Part shown: positions 12,637 to 25,262 of the stretch, piece by piece
How positions within the stretch are numbered: position 1 is the stretch's first letter
How the letters are laid out: the number at the start of each line of letters is the position of its first letter
DNA from: Membranipora membranacea
Lineage: Eukaryota > Bryozoa > Gymnolaemata > Cheilostomatida > Membraniporidae
Reading direction: 5' to 3'
NCBI GenBank assembly: GCA_914767715.1
Contig: OU612070.1
Coordinates: forward strand, 22,434,025 to 22,494,024
DNA: 60,000 bases
Notes under the pieces: generated by a model
What the model was told of the DNA's origin: nothing
Seen by the model: the letters and a program-made list of their open reading frames with translations, nothing else
Databases searched by the model: none
Program-made: the position numbers and the translations under genes

Positions 12637-14111
12637 CTCATATAAAATATTAGCTCCCTCTGACGATGCGTATTCTATCGAGGTATTTTGCCAGAAATTG
12701 ACAAATTCGATAGGTACGGTCCTTGGGAAATTACCAATAATTGGGCGGAATTCCTTACTCGCTTAGAAACGCTTGAAACTCTGTTTTGAGGTTCGCAATG
12801 ACGTCCCTATATCTCATATAAAGTATTAGCTCCCTGTGACGTTGCGTATTCTATCGTGGTATTTTGTTAGAAATTGACAAAAATCGATAGGTACGGTCCT
12901 GGGGAAATTAGCCAATAATTGGGCGGGATTCCTTACTCGCTTAGAAACGCTTGAAACTCTGTTTTGAAGTTCGCAATGACGTCCCTATATCTCATATAAA
13001 AGATTAGCTCCCTGTGACGTTGCGTATTCTATCGAGGTATTTTGCCAGAAATTGACAAGAATCGAAAGGTTTGGTCCTGGGGAAATTAGCCAATAATTGG
13101 GCGGAATTCCTTACTCGCTTAGAAACGCTTGAAACTCTGTTTTGAGGTTCGCAATGACGTCCCTATGTCTCATATAAAATATTAGCTGCCTGTGACGTTG
13201 CGTATTCTATCGAGGTATTATGCCAGAAATTGACAAAAATCGATAGGTACAGTCCTGGGGAAATTACCAATAATCGGGCGGAATTCCTTACTCGCTTAGA
13301 AACGCTTGGAACTCAGTTTTGAGGTTCGCAATGACGTCCGTGTATCTCAAATAAAATATTAGCTACCTGTGACGTTGCGTATTCTATCATGGTATTTTGC
13401 AAGAAATTGACAAAAATCGATAGGTACGGTCCTGGGGAAATAAGCCAATAATTTGTCGGAATTCCTTACTCGCTTAGAAACGCTTGAAACTCTGTTTTGA
13501 AGTTCGCAATGACGTCCCTATATCTCATATAAAATATTAGCTCCCTGTGACGTTGCGTATTCTATGGAGGTATTTTGCCAGAAATTGACAAAAATCGATT
13601 GGTACGGTCCTGGGGAAATTAGCCAATAATTGGGCGGAATTCCTTACTCGCTTAGAAGCGCTTGAAACTCAGTTTTGAGGTTCGCAATGACGTCCGTATG
13701 TCTCATATGAAATATTAGCTCCCTGTGACGATGCGTTTTCTATCGAGGTAATTTGCCAGAAATTGACAAAAATCGATAGGTACGGTCCTGGGGAAATTAG
13801 CCAATAATTGGGCGGGATTCCTTAATCGCTTAGAAACGCTTGAAACTCTGTTTTGAAGTTCGCAATGACGTCCCTAAATCTCATATAAAATATTAGCTCC
13901 CTGTGACGTTGCGTATTCTATCGAGGTATTTTGCCAGAAATTGACAAGAATCGAAAGGTTTGGTCCTGGGGAAATTAGCCAATAATTGGGCGGAATTCCT
14001 TACTCGCTTAGAAACGCTTGAAACTCTGTTTTGAGGTTCGCAATGACGTCCCTATGTCTCATATAAAATATTAGCTCCCTGTGACGTTGCGTATTCTATG
14101 GAGGTCTTTTG
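12335..14111 (+). repeat. 1,777-bp tandem duplication, left copy
   Basis: Ten monomers (1,780 less 3 bp of deletions) are repeated immediately downstream. Landmarks at a constant 1,777-bp offset are aattggcc (12374 and 14151), acaaattcga (12701 and 14478) and atcgattgg (13594 and 15371). The junction is near 14111, where a monomer begins as T4 (ggaggtcttttgcc) and continues as M5d (gaaattggcc), a hybrid expected from unequal exchange between those two monomers. Confidence 0.9.
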
Positions 14112-17100
14112 CCAGAAATTGACAAAAATCGATAGGTACGGTCCTGGGGAAATTGGCCAATAATTGGGCAGAATTCCTTACTCGCTTAGAAACGCTTGAA
14201 ACTCAGTTTTGATGTCCGCAATGACGTCCCTATATCTCATATAAAAAATTAGCTCCCTGTGACGTTGCGTCTTCTATCGAGGTCTTTTGCCAGAAATTGA
14301 CAAAAATCGATAGGTACGGTCATGGGGAAATAAGCCAATAATTTGTCGGAATTCCTTACTCGCTTAGAAACGCTTGAAACTCTGTTTTGAAGTTCGCAAT
14401 GACGTCCCTATATCTCATATAAAATATTAGCTCCCTCTGACGATGCGTATTCTATCGAGGTATTTTGCCAGAAATTGACAAATTCGATAGGTACGGTCCT
14501 TGGGAAATTACCAATAATTGGGCGGAATTCCTTACTCGCTTAGAAACGCTTGAAACTCTGTTTTGAGGTTCGCAATGACGTCCCTATATCTCATATAAAG
14601 TATTAGCTCCCTGTGACGTTGCGTATTCTATCGTGGTATTTTGTTAGAAATTGACAAAAATCGATAGGTACGGTCCTGGGGAAATTAGCCAATAATTGGG
14701 CGGGATTCCTTACTCGCTTAGAAACGCTTGAAACTCTGTTTTGAAGTTCGCAATTACGTCCCTATATCTCATATAAAAGATTAGCTCCCTGTGACGTTGC
14801 GTATTCTATCGAGGTATTTTGCCAGAAATTGACAAGAATCGAAAGGTTTGGTCCTGGGGAAATTAGCCAATAATTGGGCGGAATTCCTTACTCGCTTAGA
14901 AACGCTTGAAACTCTGTTTTGAGGTTCGCAATGACGTCCCTATGTCTCATATAAAATATTAGCTGCCTGTGACGTTGCGTATTCTATCGAGGTATTATGC
15001 CAGAAATTGACAAAAATCGATAGGTACAGTCCTGGGGAAATTACCAATAATCGGGCGGAATTCCTTACTCGCTTAGAAACGCTTGGAACTCAGTTTTGAG
15101 GTTCGCAATGACGTCCGTGTATCTCAAATAAAATATTAGCTACCTGTGACGTTGCGTATTCTATCATGGTATTTTGCAAGAAATTGACAAAAATCGATAG
15201 GTACGGTCCTGGGGAAATAAGCCAATAATTTGTCGGAATTCCTTACTCGCTTAGAAACGCTTGAAACTCTGTTTTGAAGTTCGCAATGACGTCCCTATAT
15301 CTCATATAAAATATTAGCTCCCTGTGACGTTGCGTATTCTATGGAGGTATTTTGCCAGAAATTGACAAAAATCGATTGGTACGGTCCTGGGGAAATTAGC
15401 CAATAATTGGGCGGAATTCCTTACTCGCTTAGAAGCGCTTGAAACTCAGTTTTGAGGTTCGCAATGACGTCCGTATGTCTCATATGAAATATTAGCTCCC
15501 TGTGACGATGCGTTTTCTATCGAGGTAATTTGCCAGAAATTGACAAAAATCGATAGGTACGGTCCTGGGGAAATTAGCCAATAATTGGGCGGGATTCCTT
15601 AATCGCTTAGAAACGCTTGAAACTCTGTTTTGAAGTTCGCAATGACGTCCCTAAATCTCATATAAAATATTAGCTCCCTGTGACGTTGCGTATTCTATCG
15701 AGGTATTTTGCCAGAAATTGACAAGAATCGAAAGGTTTGGTCCTGGGGAAATTAGCCAATAATTGGGCGGAATTCCTTACTCGCTTAGAAACGCTTGAAA
15801 CTCTGTTTTGAGGTTCGCAATGACGTCCCTATGTCTCATATAAAATATTAGCTCCCTGTGACGTTGCGTATTCTATGGAGGTCTTTTGCCAGAAATTGAC
15901 AAAAATCGATAGGTACGGTCCTGGGGAAATAAGCCAATAATTGGGCGGAATTCCTTACTCGCTTAGAAACGCTTGAAACTCTGTTTTGAAGTTCGAAATG
16001 ACCACCCTATATCTCATATAAAATATTAGCTCCCTGTGACGTTGCGTATTCTATGGAGGTATTTTGCCAGAAATTGACAAAAATCGATAGGTACGGTCCT
16101 GGGGAAATAAGCCAATAATTGGGCGGAATTCCTTACTCGCTTCGAAACGCTTGAAACTCTGTTTTGAGGTTCGCAATGACGTCCCTATGTCTCATATAAA
16201 ATATTAGCTCCCTGTGACGTTGTGTATTCTATCGAGGTATTTTGCCAGAAATTGACAAAAATCGATAGGTACGGTCCTGGAGAAATTAGCCATTAATTGG
16301 GCGGAACTCCTTACTCGCTTAGAAACGCTTGAAACTCTGTTTTGAAGTTTGCAATGACGTCTCTATATCTCATATAAAATATTAGCTCCCTTTGACGATG
16401 CGTTTTCTATCGAGGTCTTTTGTTAGAAATTGACAATAATCGATAGGTGCAGTCGTGGGGAGTTAAGCCAATAATTGGGCGGAATTCCTTACTCGCTTAG
16501 AAACGCTTGAAACTCTGTTTTGAAGTTCGCCATGACGTCCCTCTGTCTCATATAAAATATTAGCTCCCTGTGACGTTGCGTATTCTATCGAGGTATTTTG
16601 CCAGAAATTGACAAAAATCGATAGGTACGGTCCTGGGGAAATTAGCCATTAATTGGGCGGAACTCCTTACTCGCTCAGAAACGCTTGAAACTCTGTTTTG
16701 AAGTTTGCAATGACGTCCCCATATCTCATATAAAATATTAGCTCCCTTTGAGGATGCGTTTTCTATCGAGGTCTTTTGTTAGAAATTGACAAAAATCGAT
16801 AGGTACGGTCTTGGGGAAATTAGCCAATAATTGGGCGGAATTCCTTACTTGCTTAGAAACGCTTGAAACTCTGTTTTGAGGTTCGCAATGACATCCCTAT
16901 ATCTTATATAAAGTATTAGCTCCCTGTGACGTTGCGTATTCTATCATGGTATTTTGCCAGAAATTGACAAAAATCGATAGGTACGGTCCTGGGGAAATTA
17001 GCCAATAATTGGGCGGAATTCCTTACTCGCTTAGAAGCGCTGGAAACTCAGTTTTGAGGTTCGCAATGACGTCCGTATGTCTCATATGAAATATTAGCTC

Positions 17101-20100
17101 CCTGTGACGATGCGTTTTCTATCGAGGTAGTTTGCCAGAAATTGACAAAAATCGATAGGTACGGTCCTGGGGAAATTAGCCAATAATTGGGCGGAATTCC
17201 TTACTCGCTTAGAAACGCTTGAAACTCTGTTTTGAAGTTCGCAATGACGTCCCTATATCTCATATAAAATATTAGCTCCCTCTGACGATGCGTACTCTAT
17301 GGAGGTCTTTTGCCAGAAATTGACAAAAATCGATAGGTACGGTCCTGGGGAAATTAGCCAATAATTGGGCGGAATTCCTTACTCGCTTAGAAACGCTTGA
17401 AACTCTGTTTTGAGGTTCGCAATGACGTCCCTATATCTCATATAAAGTATTAGCTCCCTGTGACGTTGCGTATTCTATCGTGGTATTTTGTTAGAAATTG
17501 ACAAAAATCGATAGGTACGGTCCTGGGGAAATTAGCCAATAATTGGGCGGGATTCCTTACTCGCTTAGAAACGCTTGAAACTCTGTTTTGAAGTTCGCAA
17601 TGACGTCCCTATATCTCATATAAAATATTAGCTCCCTGTGACGTTGCGTATTCTATCGAGGTATTTTGCCAGAAATTGACAAGAATCGAAAGGTTTGGTC
17701 CTGGGGAAATAAGCCAATAATTGGGCGGAATTCCTTACTCGCTTAGAAACGCTTGAAACTCTGTTTTGAGGTTCGCAATGACGTCCCTATGTCTCATATA
17801 AAATATTAGCTCCCTGTGACGTTGCGTATTCTATCGAGGTATTATGCCAGAAATTGACAAAAATCGATAGGTACGGTCCTGGGGAAATTACCAATAATTG
17901 GGCGGAATTCCTTACTCGCTTAGAAACGCTTGGAACTCAGTTTTGAGGTTCGCAATGACGTCCGTGTATCTCATATAAAATATTAGCTACCTGTGACGTT
18001 GCGTATTCTATCATGGTATTTTGCAAGAAATTGACAAAAATCGATAGGTACGGTCCTGGGGAAATAAGCCAATAATTTGTCGGAATTCCTTACTCGCTTA
18101 GAAACGCTTGAAACTCTGTTTTGAAGTTCGCAATAACGTCCCTATGTCTCATATAAAATATTAGCTCCCTGTGACGTTGCGTATTCTATCGAGGTATTTT
18201 GCCAGATATTGACAAAAATCGATAGGTACGGTCCTGGGGAAATTAGCCAATAATTGGGCGGAATTCCTTATTCGCTTAGAAACGCTTGAAACTCTGTTTT
18301 GAGGTTCGCAATGACGTCCCTATGTCTCATATAAAACATTAGCTCCCTGTGACGTTGCGTATTCTATGGAGGTCTTTTGCCAGAAATTGACAAAAATCGA
18401 TAGGTACGGTCCTGGGGAAATAAGCCAATAATTGGGCGGAATTCCTTACTCGCTTAGAAACGCTTGAAACTCTGTTTTGAAGTTCGAAATGACCACCCTA
18501 TATCTCATATAAAATATTAGCTCCATGTGACGTTGCGTATTATATGGAGGTATTTTGTCAGAAATTGACAAAAATCGATAGGTACGGTCCTGGGGAAATT
18601 AGCCAATAATTGGGCGGAATTCCTTACTCGCTTAGAAACGCTTGAAACTCTGTTTTGAAGATCGCAATGATGTCCCTATCTCTCATATAAAAAATTAGCT
18701 CCCTGTGACGTTGCGTATTCTATGGAGGTATTTTGTCAGAAATTAACAAAGATCGATATGTACGGTCCTGGGGAAATTAGCCAATAATTGGGCGGAATTC
18801 CTTACTCGCTTAGAAACGCTTGAAACTCTGTTTTGAAGTTCGCAATGACGTCCCTATATCTCATATAAAATATTAGCTCCCTGTGACGTTGCGTATTCTA
18901 TGGAGGTATTTTGCCAGAAATTGACAAAAATCGATAGGTACGGTCCTGGGGAAATTAGCCAATAATTGGGCGGAATTCCTTACTCGCTTAGAAACGCTTG
19001 AAACTCAGTTTTGAGGTTCGCAATGACGTCCGTATATCTCATATAAAATATTAGCTCCCTGTGACGATGCGTTTTCTATCGAGGTAATTTGCCAGAAATT
19101 GACAAAAATCGATAGGTACGGTCCTGGGGAAATTAGCCAATAATTGGGCGGAATTCCTTACTCGCTTAGAAACGCTTGAAACTCTGTTTTGAAGTTCGCA
19201 ATGACGTCCCTATATCTCATATAAAATATTAGCTCCCTCTGACGATGCGTAGTCTATCGAGGTATTTTGCCAGAAATTGACAAAAATCGATAGGTACGGT
19301 CCTGGGGAAATTAGCCAATAATTGGGCGGAATTCCTTACTCGCGTAGAAACGCTTGAAACTCTGTTTTGAGGTTCGCAATGACGTCCCTATATCTCATAT
19401 AAAGTATTAGCTCCCTGTGACGTTGCGTATTCTATCGTGGTATTTTGTTAGAAATTGACAAAAATCGATAGGTACGGTCCTGGGGAAATTAGCCAATAAT
19501 TGGGCGGGATTCCTTAATCGCTTAGAAACGCTTGAAACTCTGTTTTGAAGTTCGCAATGACGTCCCTATATCTCATATAAAATATTAGCTCCCTGTGACG
19601 TTGCGTATTCTATCGAGGTATTTTGCCAGAAATTGACAAGAATCGAAAGGTACGGTCCTGGGGAAATTAGCCAATAATTGGGCGGAATTCCTTACTCGCT
19701 TAGAAACGCTTGAAACTCTGTTTTGAGGTTCGCAATGACGTCCCTATGTCTCATATAAAATATTAGCTCCCTGTGACGTTGCGTATTCTATCGAGGTCTT
19801 TTGCCAGAAATTGACAAAAATCGATAGGTACGGTCCTGGGGAAATAAGCCAATAATTGGGCGGAATTCCTTACTCGCTTAGAAACGCTTGAAACTCTGTT
19901 TTGAAGTTCGAAATGACCACCCTATATCTCATATAAAATATTAGCTCCCTGTGACGTTGCGTATTCTATGGAGGTATTTTGCCAGAAATTGACAAAAATC
20001 GATAGGTACGGTCCTGGGGAAATAAGCCAATAATTGGGCGGAATTCCTTACTCGCTTCGAAACGCTTGAAACTCTGTTTTGAGGTTCGCAATGACGTCCC

Positions 20101-20627
20101 TATGTCTCATATAAAATATTAGCTCCCTGTGACGTTGTGTATTCTATCGAGGTATTTTGCCAGAAATTGACAAAAATCGATAGGTACGGTCCTGGGGAAA
20201 TTAGCCATTAATTGGGCGGAACTCCTTACTCGCTTAGAAACGCTTGAAACTCTGTTTTGAAGTTCGCCATGACGTCCCTATGTCTCATATAAAATATTAG
20301 CTCCCTGTGACGTTGCGTATTCTATCGAGGTATTTTGCCAGAAATTGACAAAAATCGATAGGTACGGTCCTGGGGAAATTAGCCATTAATTGGGCGGAAC
20401 TCCTTACTCGCTCAGAAACGCTTGAAACTCTGTTTTGAAGTTTGCAATGACGTCCCCATATCTCATATAAAATATTAGCTCCCTTTGAGGATGCGTTTTC
20501 TATCGAGGTCTTTTGTTAGAAATTGACAAAAATCGATAGGTACGGTCTTGGGGAAATTAGCCAATAATTGGGCGGAATTCCTTACTTGCTTAGAAACGCT
20601 TGAAACTCTGTTTTGAGGTTCGCAATG
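13460..20627 (+). repeat. Copy of the 4.2-9.6-kb block, lengthened by an inner duplication
   Basis: Partner of 4200-9597. Its start lies after the tttgtcgg variant near 13450, where the upstream monomers no longer correspond. It carries most of the left copy's rare variants, including cctggagaaat, gaccacccta, tttgaggatgcg and the ccatgtgacg monomer at 18504. The extra 1,777 bp at 14.11-15.89 kb is present only here, which dates the tandem duplication after the large one. Confidence 0.8.
14112..15888 (+). repeat. 1,777-bp tandem duplication, right copy
   Basis: Almost identical to 12335-14111. Reading across, I found one difference: caattacg near 14755, against caatgacg near 12978. Private variants of the left copy are all kept: catataaaagatt, agctgcctg, ggtacagtcc, aataatcggg, ctcaaataaaat. 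It is the youngest large event I can identify in the window. Confidence 0.9.
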
Positions 20628-21750
20628 ACATCCCTATATCTCATATAAAGTATTAGCTCCCTGTGACGTTGCGTATTCTATCATGGTATTTTGCCAGAAA
20701 TTGACAAAAATCGATAGGTACGGTCCTGGGGAAATTAGCAAATAATTGGGCGGGATTCCTTACTCGCTTAGAAACGCTTGAAACTCTGTTTTGAAGTTCG
20801 CAATGACATCCATATATCTCATATAAAATATTAGCTCCCTGTGACGTTGCGTATTCTATCGAGGTCTTTTGTTAGAAATTGACAAAAATCGATAGGTACG
20901 GTCTTGGGGAAATTAGCCAATAGTTGGGCGGAATTCCTTACTCGCTTAGAAACGCTTGAAACTCTTTTTTGAGGTTTCCAATGACGTCCCTATGTCTCAT
21001 ATAATATATTAGCTCCCTGTAACGTTGCGTATTCTATCGAGGTATTATGCCAGAAATTGACAAAAATCGATAGGTACGGTCCTGGGGAAATTAGCCAATA
21101 ATTGGGCGGAATTCTTTACTCGCTTAGAAACGCTTGAAACTCAGTTTTGACGTCCGCAATGACGTCCCTATATCTCATATAAAATATTAGCTCCCTGTGA
21201 CGTTGCGTATTCTATCGAGGTATTTTGCCAGCAATTGACTAAAATCGATAGGTACGGTCCTGGGGAAATTAGCCAATAATTGGGCGGAATTCCTTACTCG
21301 CTTAGAAACGCTTGAAACTCTGTTTTGAGGTTCGCAATGACGTCCCTATGTCTCATATAAAATATTAGCTCCCTGTGACGTTGCGTATTCTATCGAGGTC
21401 TTTAGCCAGAAATTGACAAAAATCGATAGGTACGGTCCTGGGGAAATTAGCCATTAATTGGGCGGAACTCCTTACTCGCTTAGAAACGCTTGAAACTCTG
21501 TTTTGAAGTTTACAATGACGTCCCTATATCTCATATAAAATATTAGCTCCCTTTGACGATGCGTTTTCTATCGAGGTATTTTGTTAGAAATTGACAAAAA
21601 TCGATAGGTGCAGTCGTGGGGAGTTAAGCCAATAATTGGGCGGAATTCCTTACTCACTTAGAAACGCTTGAAACTCTGTTTTGAAGTTCGCCATGACGTC
21701 CCTATGTCTCATATAAAATATTAGCTCCCTGTGACGTTGCGTATTCTATC
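20240..21750 (+). repeat. About 1.5-kb block repeated at 26.46-27.98 kb
   Basis: Matches 26460-27980 at an offset of 6,225 bp (M5a starts at 21352 and 27577). Shared rare features are tagcaaataattgggcggg (20736 and 26961), gacatccatatat, a tttttgagg monomer with ataatatatt and gtaacg, and gccagcaattgactaaaat. The match ends where the downstream copy enters its truncated M5 cassette. Confidence 0.75.
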
Positions 21751-22241
21751 GAGGTATTTTGCCAGAAATTGACAAAAATCGATAAGTACGGTCCTGGGGA
21801 AATAAGCCAATAATTGGGCGGAATTCCTTACTCGCTTAGAAACGCTTGAAACTCAGCTTTGAAGTTCGCAATGACGTCCCTATATCTCATATAAAATATT
21901 AGCTCCCTGTGACGTTGCGTATTCTATCGAGGTAATTTGCCAGAAATTGACAAAAATCGATAGGTACGGTCCTGGGGAAATTAGCCAATAATTTGGCAGA
22001 ATTCCTTACTCGCTTAGAAACGCTTGAAACTCAGTTTTGATGTCCGCAATGACGTCCCTATATCTCATATAAAAAATTAGCTCCCTGTGACGTTGCGTCT
22101 TCTATCGAGGTCTTTTGCCAGAAATTGACAAAAATCGATAGGTACGGTCATGGGGAAATAAGCCAATAATTTGTCGGAATTCCTTACTCGCTTAGAAACG
22201 CTTGAAACTCTGTTTTGAAGTTCGCAATGACGTCCCTATAT
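21352..22241 (+). repeat. M5 five-monomer cassette, copy 3
   Basis: M5a to M5e in the same order as at 10321, with a private ctttagccag in M5a and aatttggcag in M5d. Followed, as after copy 2, by a cctctgacgatgcgtattc monomer, so the shared context is longer than the cassette on that side. Confidence 0.85.
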
Positions 22242-23306
22242 CTCATATAAAATATTAGCTCCCTCTGACGATGCGTATTCTATCGAGGTATTTTGCCAGA
22301 AATTGACAAAAATCGATAGGTACGGTCCTTGGGAAATTACCAATAATTGGGCGGAATTCCTTACTCGCTTAGAAACGCTTGAAACTCTGTTTTGAGGTTC
22401 GCAATGACGTCCCTATATCTCATATAAAGTATTAGCTCCTGTGACGTTGCGTATTCTATCGTGGTATTTTGTTAGAAATTGACAAAAATCGATAGGTACG
22501 CTCCTGGGGAAATTAGCCAATAATTGGGCGGGATTCCTTACTCGCTTAGAAACGCTTGAAACTCTGTTTTGAAGTTCGCAATGACGTCCCTATATCTCAT
22601 ATAAAAGATTAGCTCCCTGTGACGTTGCGTATTCTATCGAGGTATTTTGCCAGAAATTGACAAGAATCGAAAGGTTTGGTCCTGGGGAAATTAGCCAATA
22701 ATTGGGCGGAATTCCTTACTCGCTTAGAAACGCTTGAAACTCTGTTTTGAGGTTCGCAATGACGTCCCTATGTCTCATATAAAATATTAGCTGCCTGTGA
22801 CGTTGCGTATTCTATCGAGGTATTATGCCAGAAATTGACAAAAATCGATAGGTACGGTCCTGGGGAAATTACCAATAATCGGGCGGAATTCCTTACTCGC
22901 TTAGAAACGCTTGGAACTCAGTTTTGAGGTTCGCAATGACGTCCGTGTATCTCAAATAAAATATTAGCTACCTGTGACGTTGCGTATTCTATCATGGTAT
23001 TTTGCAAGAAATTGACAAAAATCGATAGGTACGGTCCTGGGGAAATAAGCCAATAATTTGTCGGAATTCCTTACTCGCTTAGAAACGCTTGAAACTCTGT
23101 TTTGAAGTTCGCAAGAACGTCCCTATGTCTCATATAAAATATTAGCTCCCTGTGACGTTGCGTATTCTATCGAGGTATTTTGCCAGATATTGACAAAAAT
23201 CGATAGGTACGGTCCTGGGGAAATTAGCCAATAATTGGGCGGAATTCCTTACTCGCTTAGAAACGCTTGAAACTCTGTTTTGAGGTTCGCAATGACGTCC
23301 CTATGT

Positions 23307-24196
23307 CTCATATAAAATATTAGCTCCCTGTGACGTTGCGTATTCTATCGAGGTCTTTTGCCAGAAATTGACAAAAATCGATAGGTACGGTCCTGGGGAA
23401 ATTAGCCATTAATTGGGCGGAACTCCTTACTCGCTTAGAACCGCTTGAAACTCTGTTTTGAAGTTTACAATGACGTCCCTATATCTCATATAAAATATTA
23501 GCTCCCTTTGAATATGCGTTTTCTATCGAGGTATTTTGTTAGAAATTGACAAAAATCGATAGGTGCAGTCGTGGGGAGTTAAGCCAATAATTGGGCGGAA
23601 TTCCTTACTCACTTAGAAACGCTTGAAACTCTGTTTTGAAGTTCGCCATGACGTCCCTATGTCTCATATGAAATATTAGCTCCCTGTGACGTTGCGTATT
23701 CTATCGAGGTATTTTGCCAGAAATTGACAAAAATCGATAAGTACGGTCCTGGGGAAATAAGCCAATAATTGGGCGGAATTCCTTACTCGCTTAGAAACGC
23801 TTGAAACTCAGCTTTGAAGTTCGCAATGACGTCCCTATATCTCATATAAAATATTAGCTCCCTGTGACGTTGCGTATTCTATCGAGGTAATTTGCCAGAA
23901 ATTGACAAAAATCGATAGGTACGGTCCTGGGGAAATTGGCCAATAATTGGGCAGAATTCCTTACTCGCTTAGAAACGCTTGAAACTCAGTTTTGATGTCC
24001 GCAATGACGTCCCTATATCTCATATAAAATATTAGCTCCCTGTGACGTTGCGTATTCTATCGAGGTCTTTTGCCAGAAATTGACAAAAATCGATAGGTAC
24101 GGTCATGGGGAAATAAGGCAATAATTTGTCGGAATTCCTTACTCGCTTAGAAACGCTTGAAACTCTGTTTTGAAGTTCGCAATGACGTCCCTATAT
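23307..24196 (+). repeat. M5 five-monomer cassette, copy 4
   Basis: M5a to M5e again, with private changes agaaccgc in M5a, tttgaatatgcg in M5b and aataaggcaat in M5e. M5e here has the ordinary aaaatattagc and gcgtattc rather than the aaaaaatt and gcgtcttc form of copies 1-3, so M5e exists in two subtypes. Confidence 0.8.
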
Positions 24197-25262
24197 CTCA
24201 TATAAAATACTAGCTCCCTCTGACGATGCGTATTCTATCGAGGTATTTTGCCAGAAATTGACAAAAATCGATAGGTACGGTCCTTGGGAAATTACCAATA
24301 ATTGGGCGGAATTCCTTACTCGCTTAGAAACGCTTGAAACTCTGTTTTGAGGTTCGCAATGACGTCCCTATAGCTCATATAAAGTATTAGCTCCCTGTGA
24401 CGTTGCGTATTCTATCGTGGTATTTTGTTAGAAATTGACAAAAATCGATAGGTACGGTCCTGGGGAAATTAGCCAATAATTGGGCGGGATTCCTTACTCG
24501 CTTAGAAACGCTTGAAACTCTGTTTTGAAGTTCGCAATGACGTCCCTATATCTCATATAAAATATTAGCTCCCTGTGACGTTGCGTATTCTATCGAGGTA
24601 TTTTGCCAGAAATTGACAAGAATCGAAAGGTTTGGTCCTGGGGAAATTAGCCAATAATTGGGCGGAATTCCTTACTCGCTTAGAAACGCTTGAAACTCTG
24701 TTTTGAGGTTCGCAATGACGTCCCTATGTCTCATATAAAATATTAGCTCCCTGTGACGTTGCGTATTCTATCGAGGTATTATGCCAGAAATTGACAAAAA
24801 TCGATAGGTACGGTCCTGGGGAAATTACCAATAATTGGGCGGAATTCCTTACTCGCTTAGAAACGCTTGAAACTCTGTTTTGAAGTTCGCAATGACGTCC
24901 CTATATCTCATATAAAATATTAGCTCCCTGTGACGTTGCGTATTCTATGGAGGTATTTTGCCAGAAATTGACAAAAATCGATAGGTACGGTCCTGGGGAA
25001 ATTAGCCAATAATTGGGCGGAATTCCTTACTTGCTTAGAAGCGCTTGAAACTCAGTTTTGAGGTTCGCAATGACGTCCGTATGTCTCATATGAAATATTA
25101 GCTCCCTGTGACGATGCGTTTTCTATCGAGGTAATTTGCCAGAAATTGACAAAAATCGATAGGTACGGTCCTGGGGAAATTAGCCAATAATTGGGCGGAA
25201 TTCCTTACTCGCTTAGAAACGCTTGAAACTCTGTTTTGAAGTTCGCAATGACGTCCCTATAT

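Noticed and set aside
12335-15888. Assembly error as the explanation for the near-perfect duplication
   Set aside because: It cannot be excluded from sequence alone, but at least one base difference and a hybrid junction monomer favour a real event, so it is kept as a finding with a stated read-depth test.
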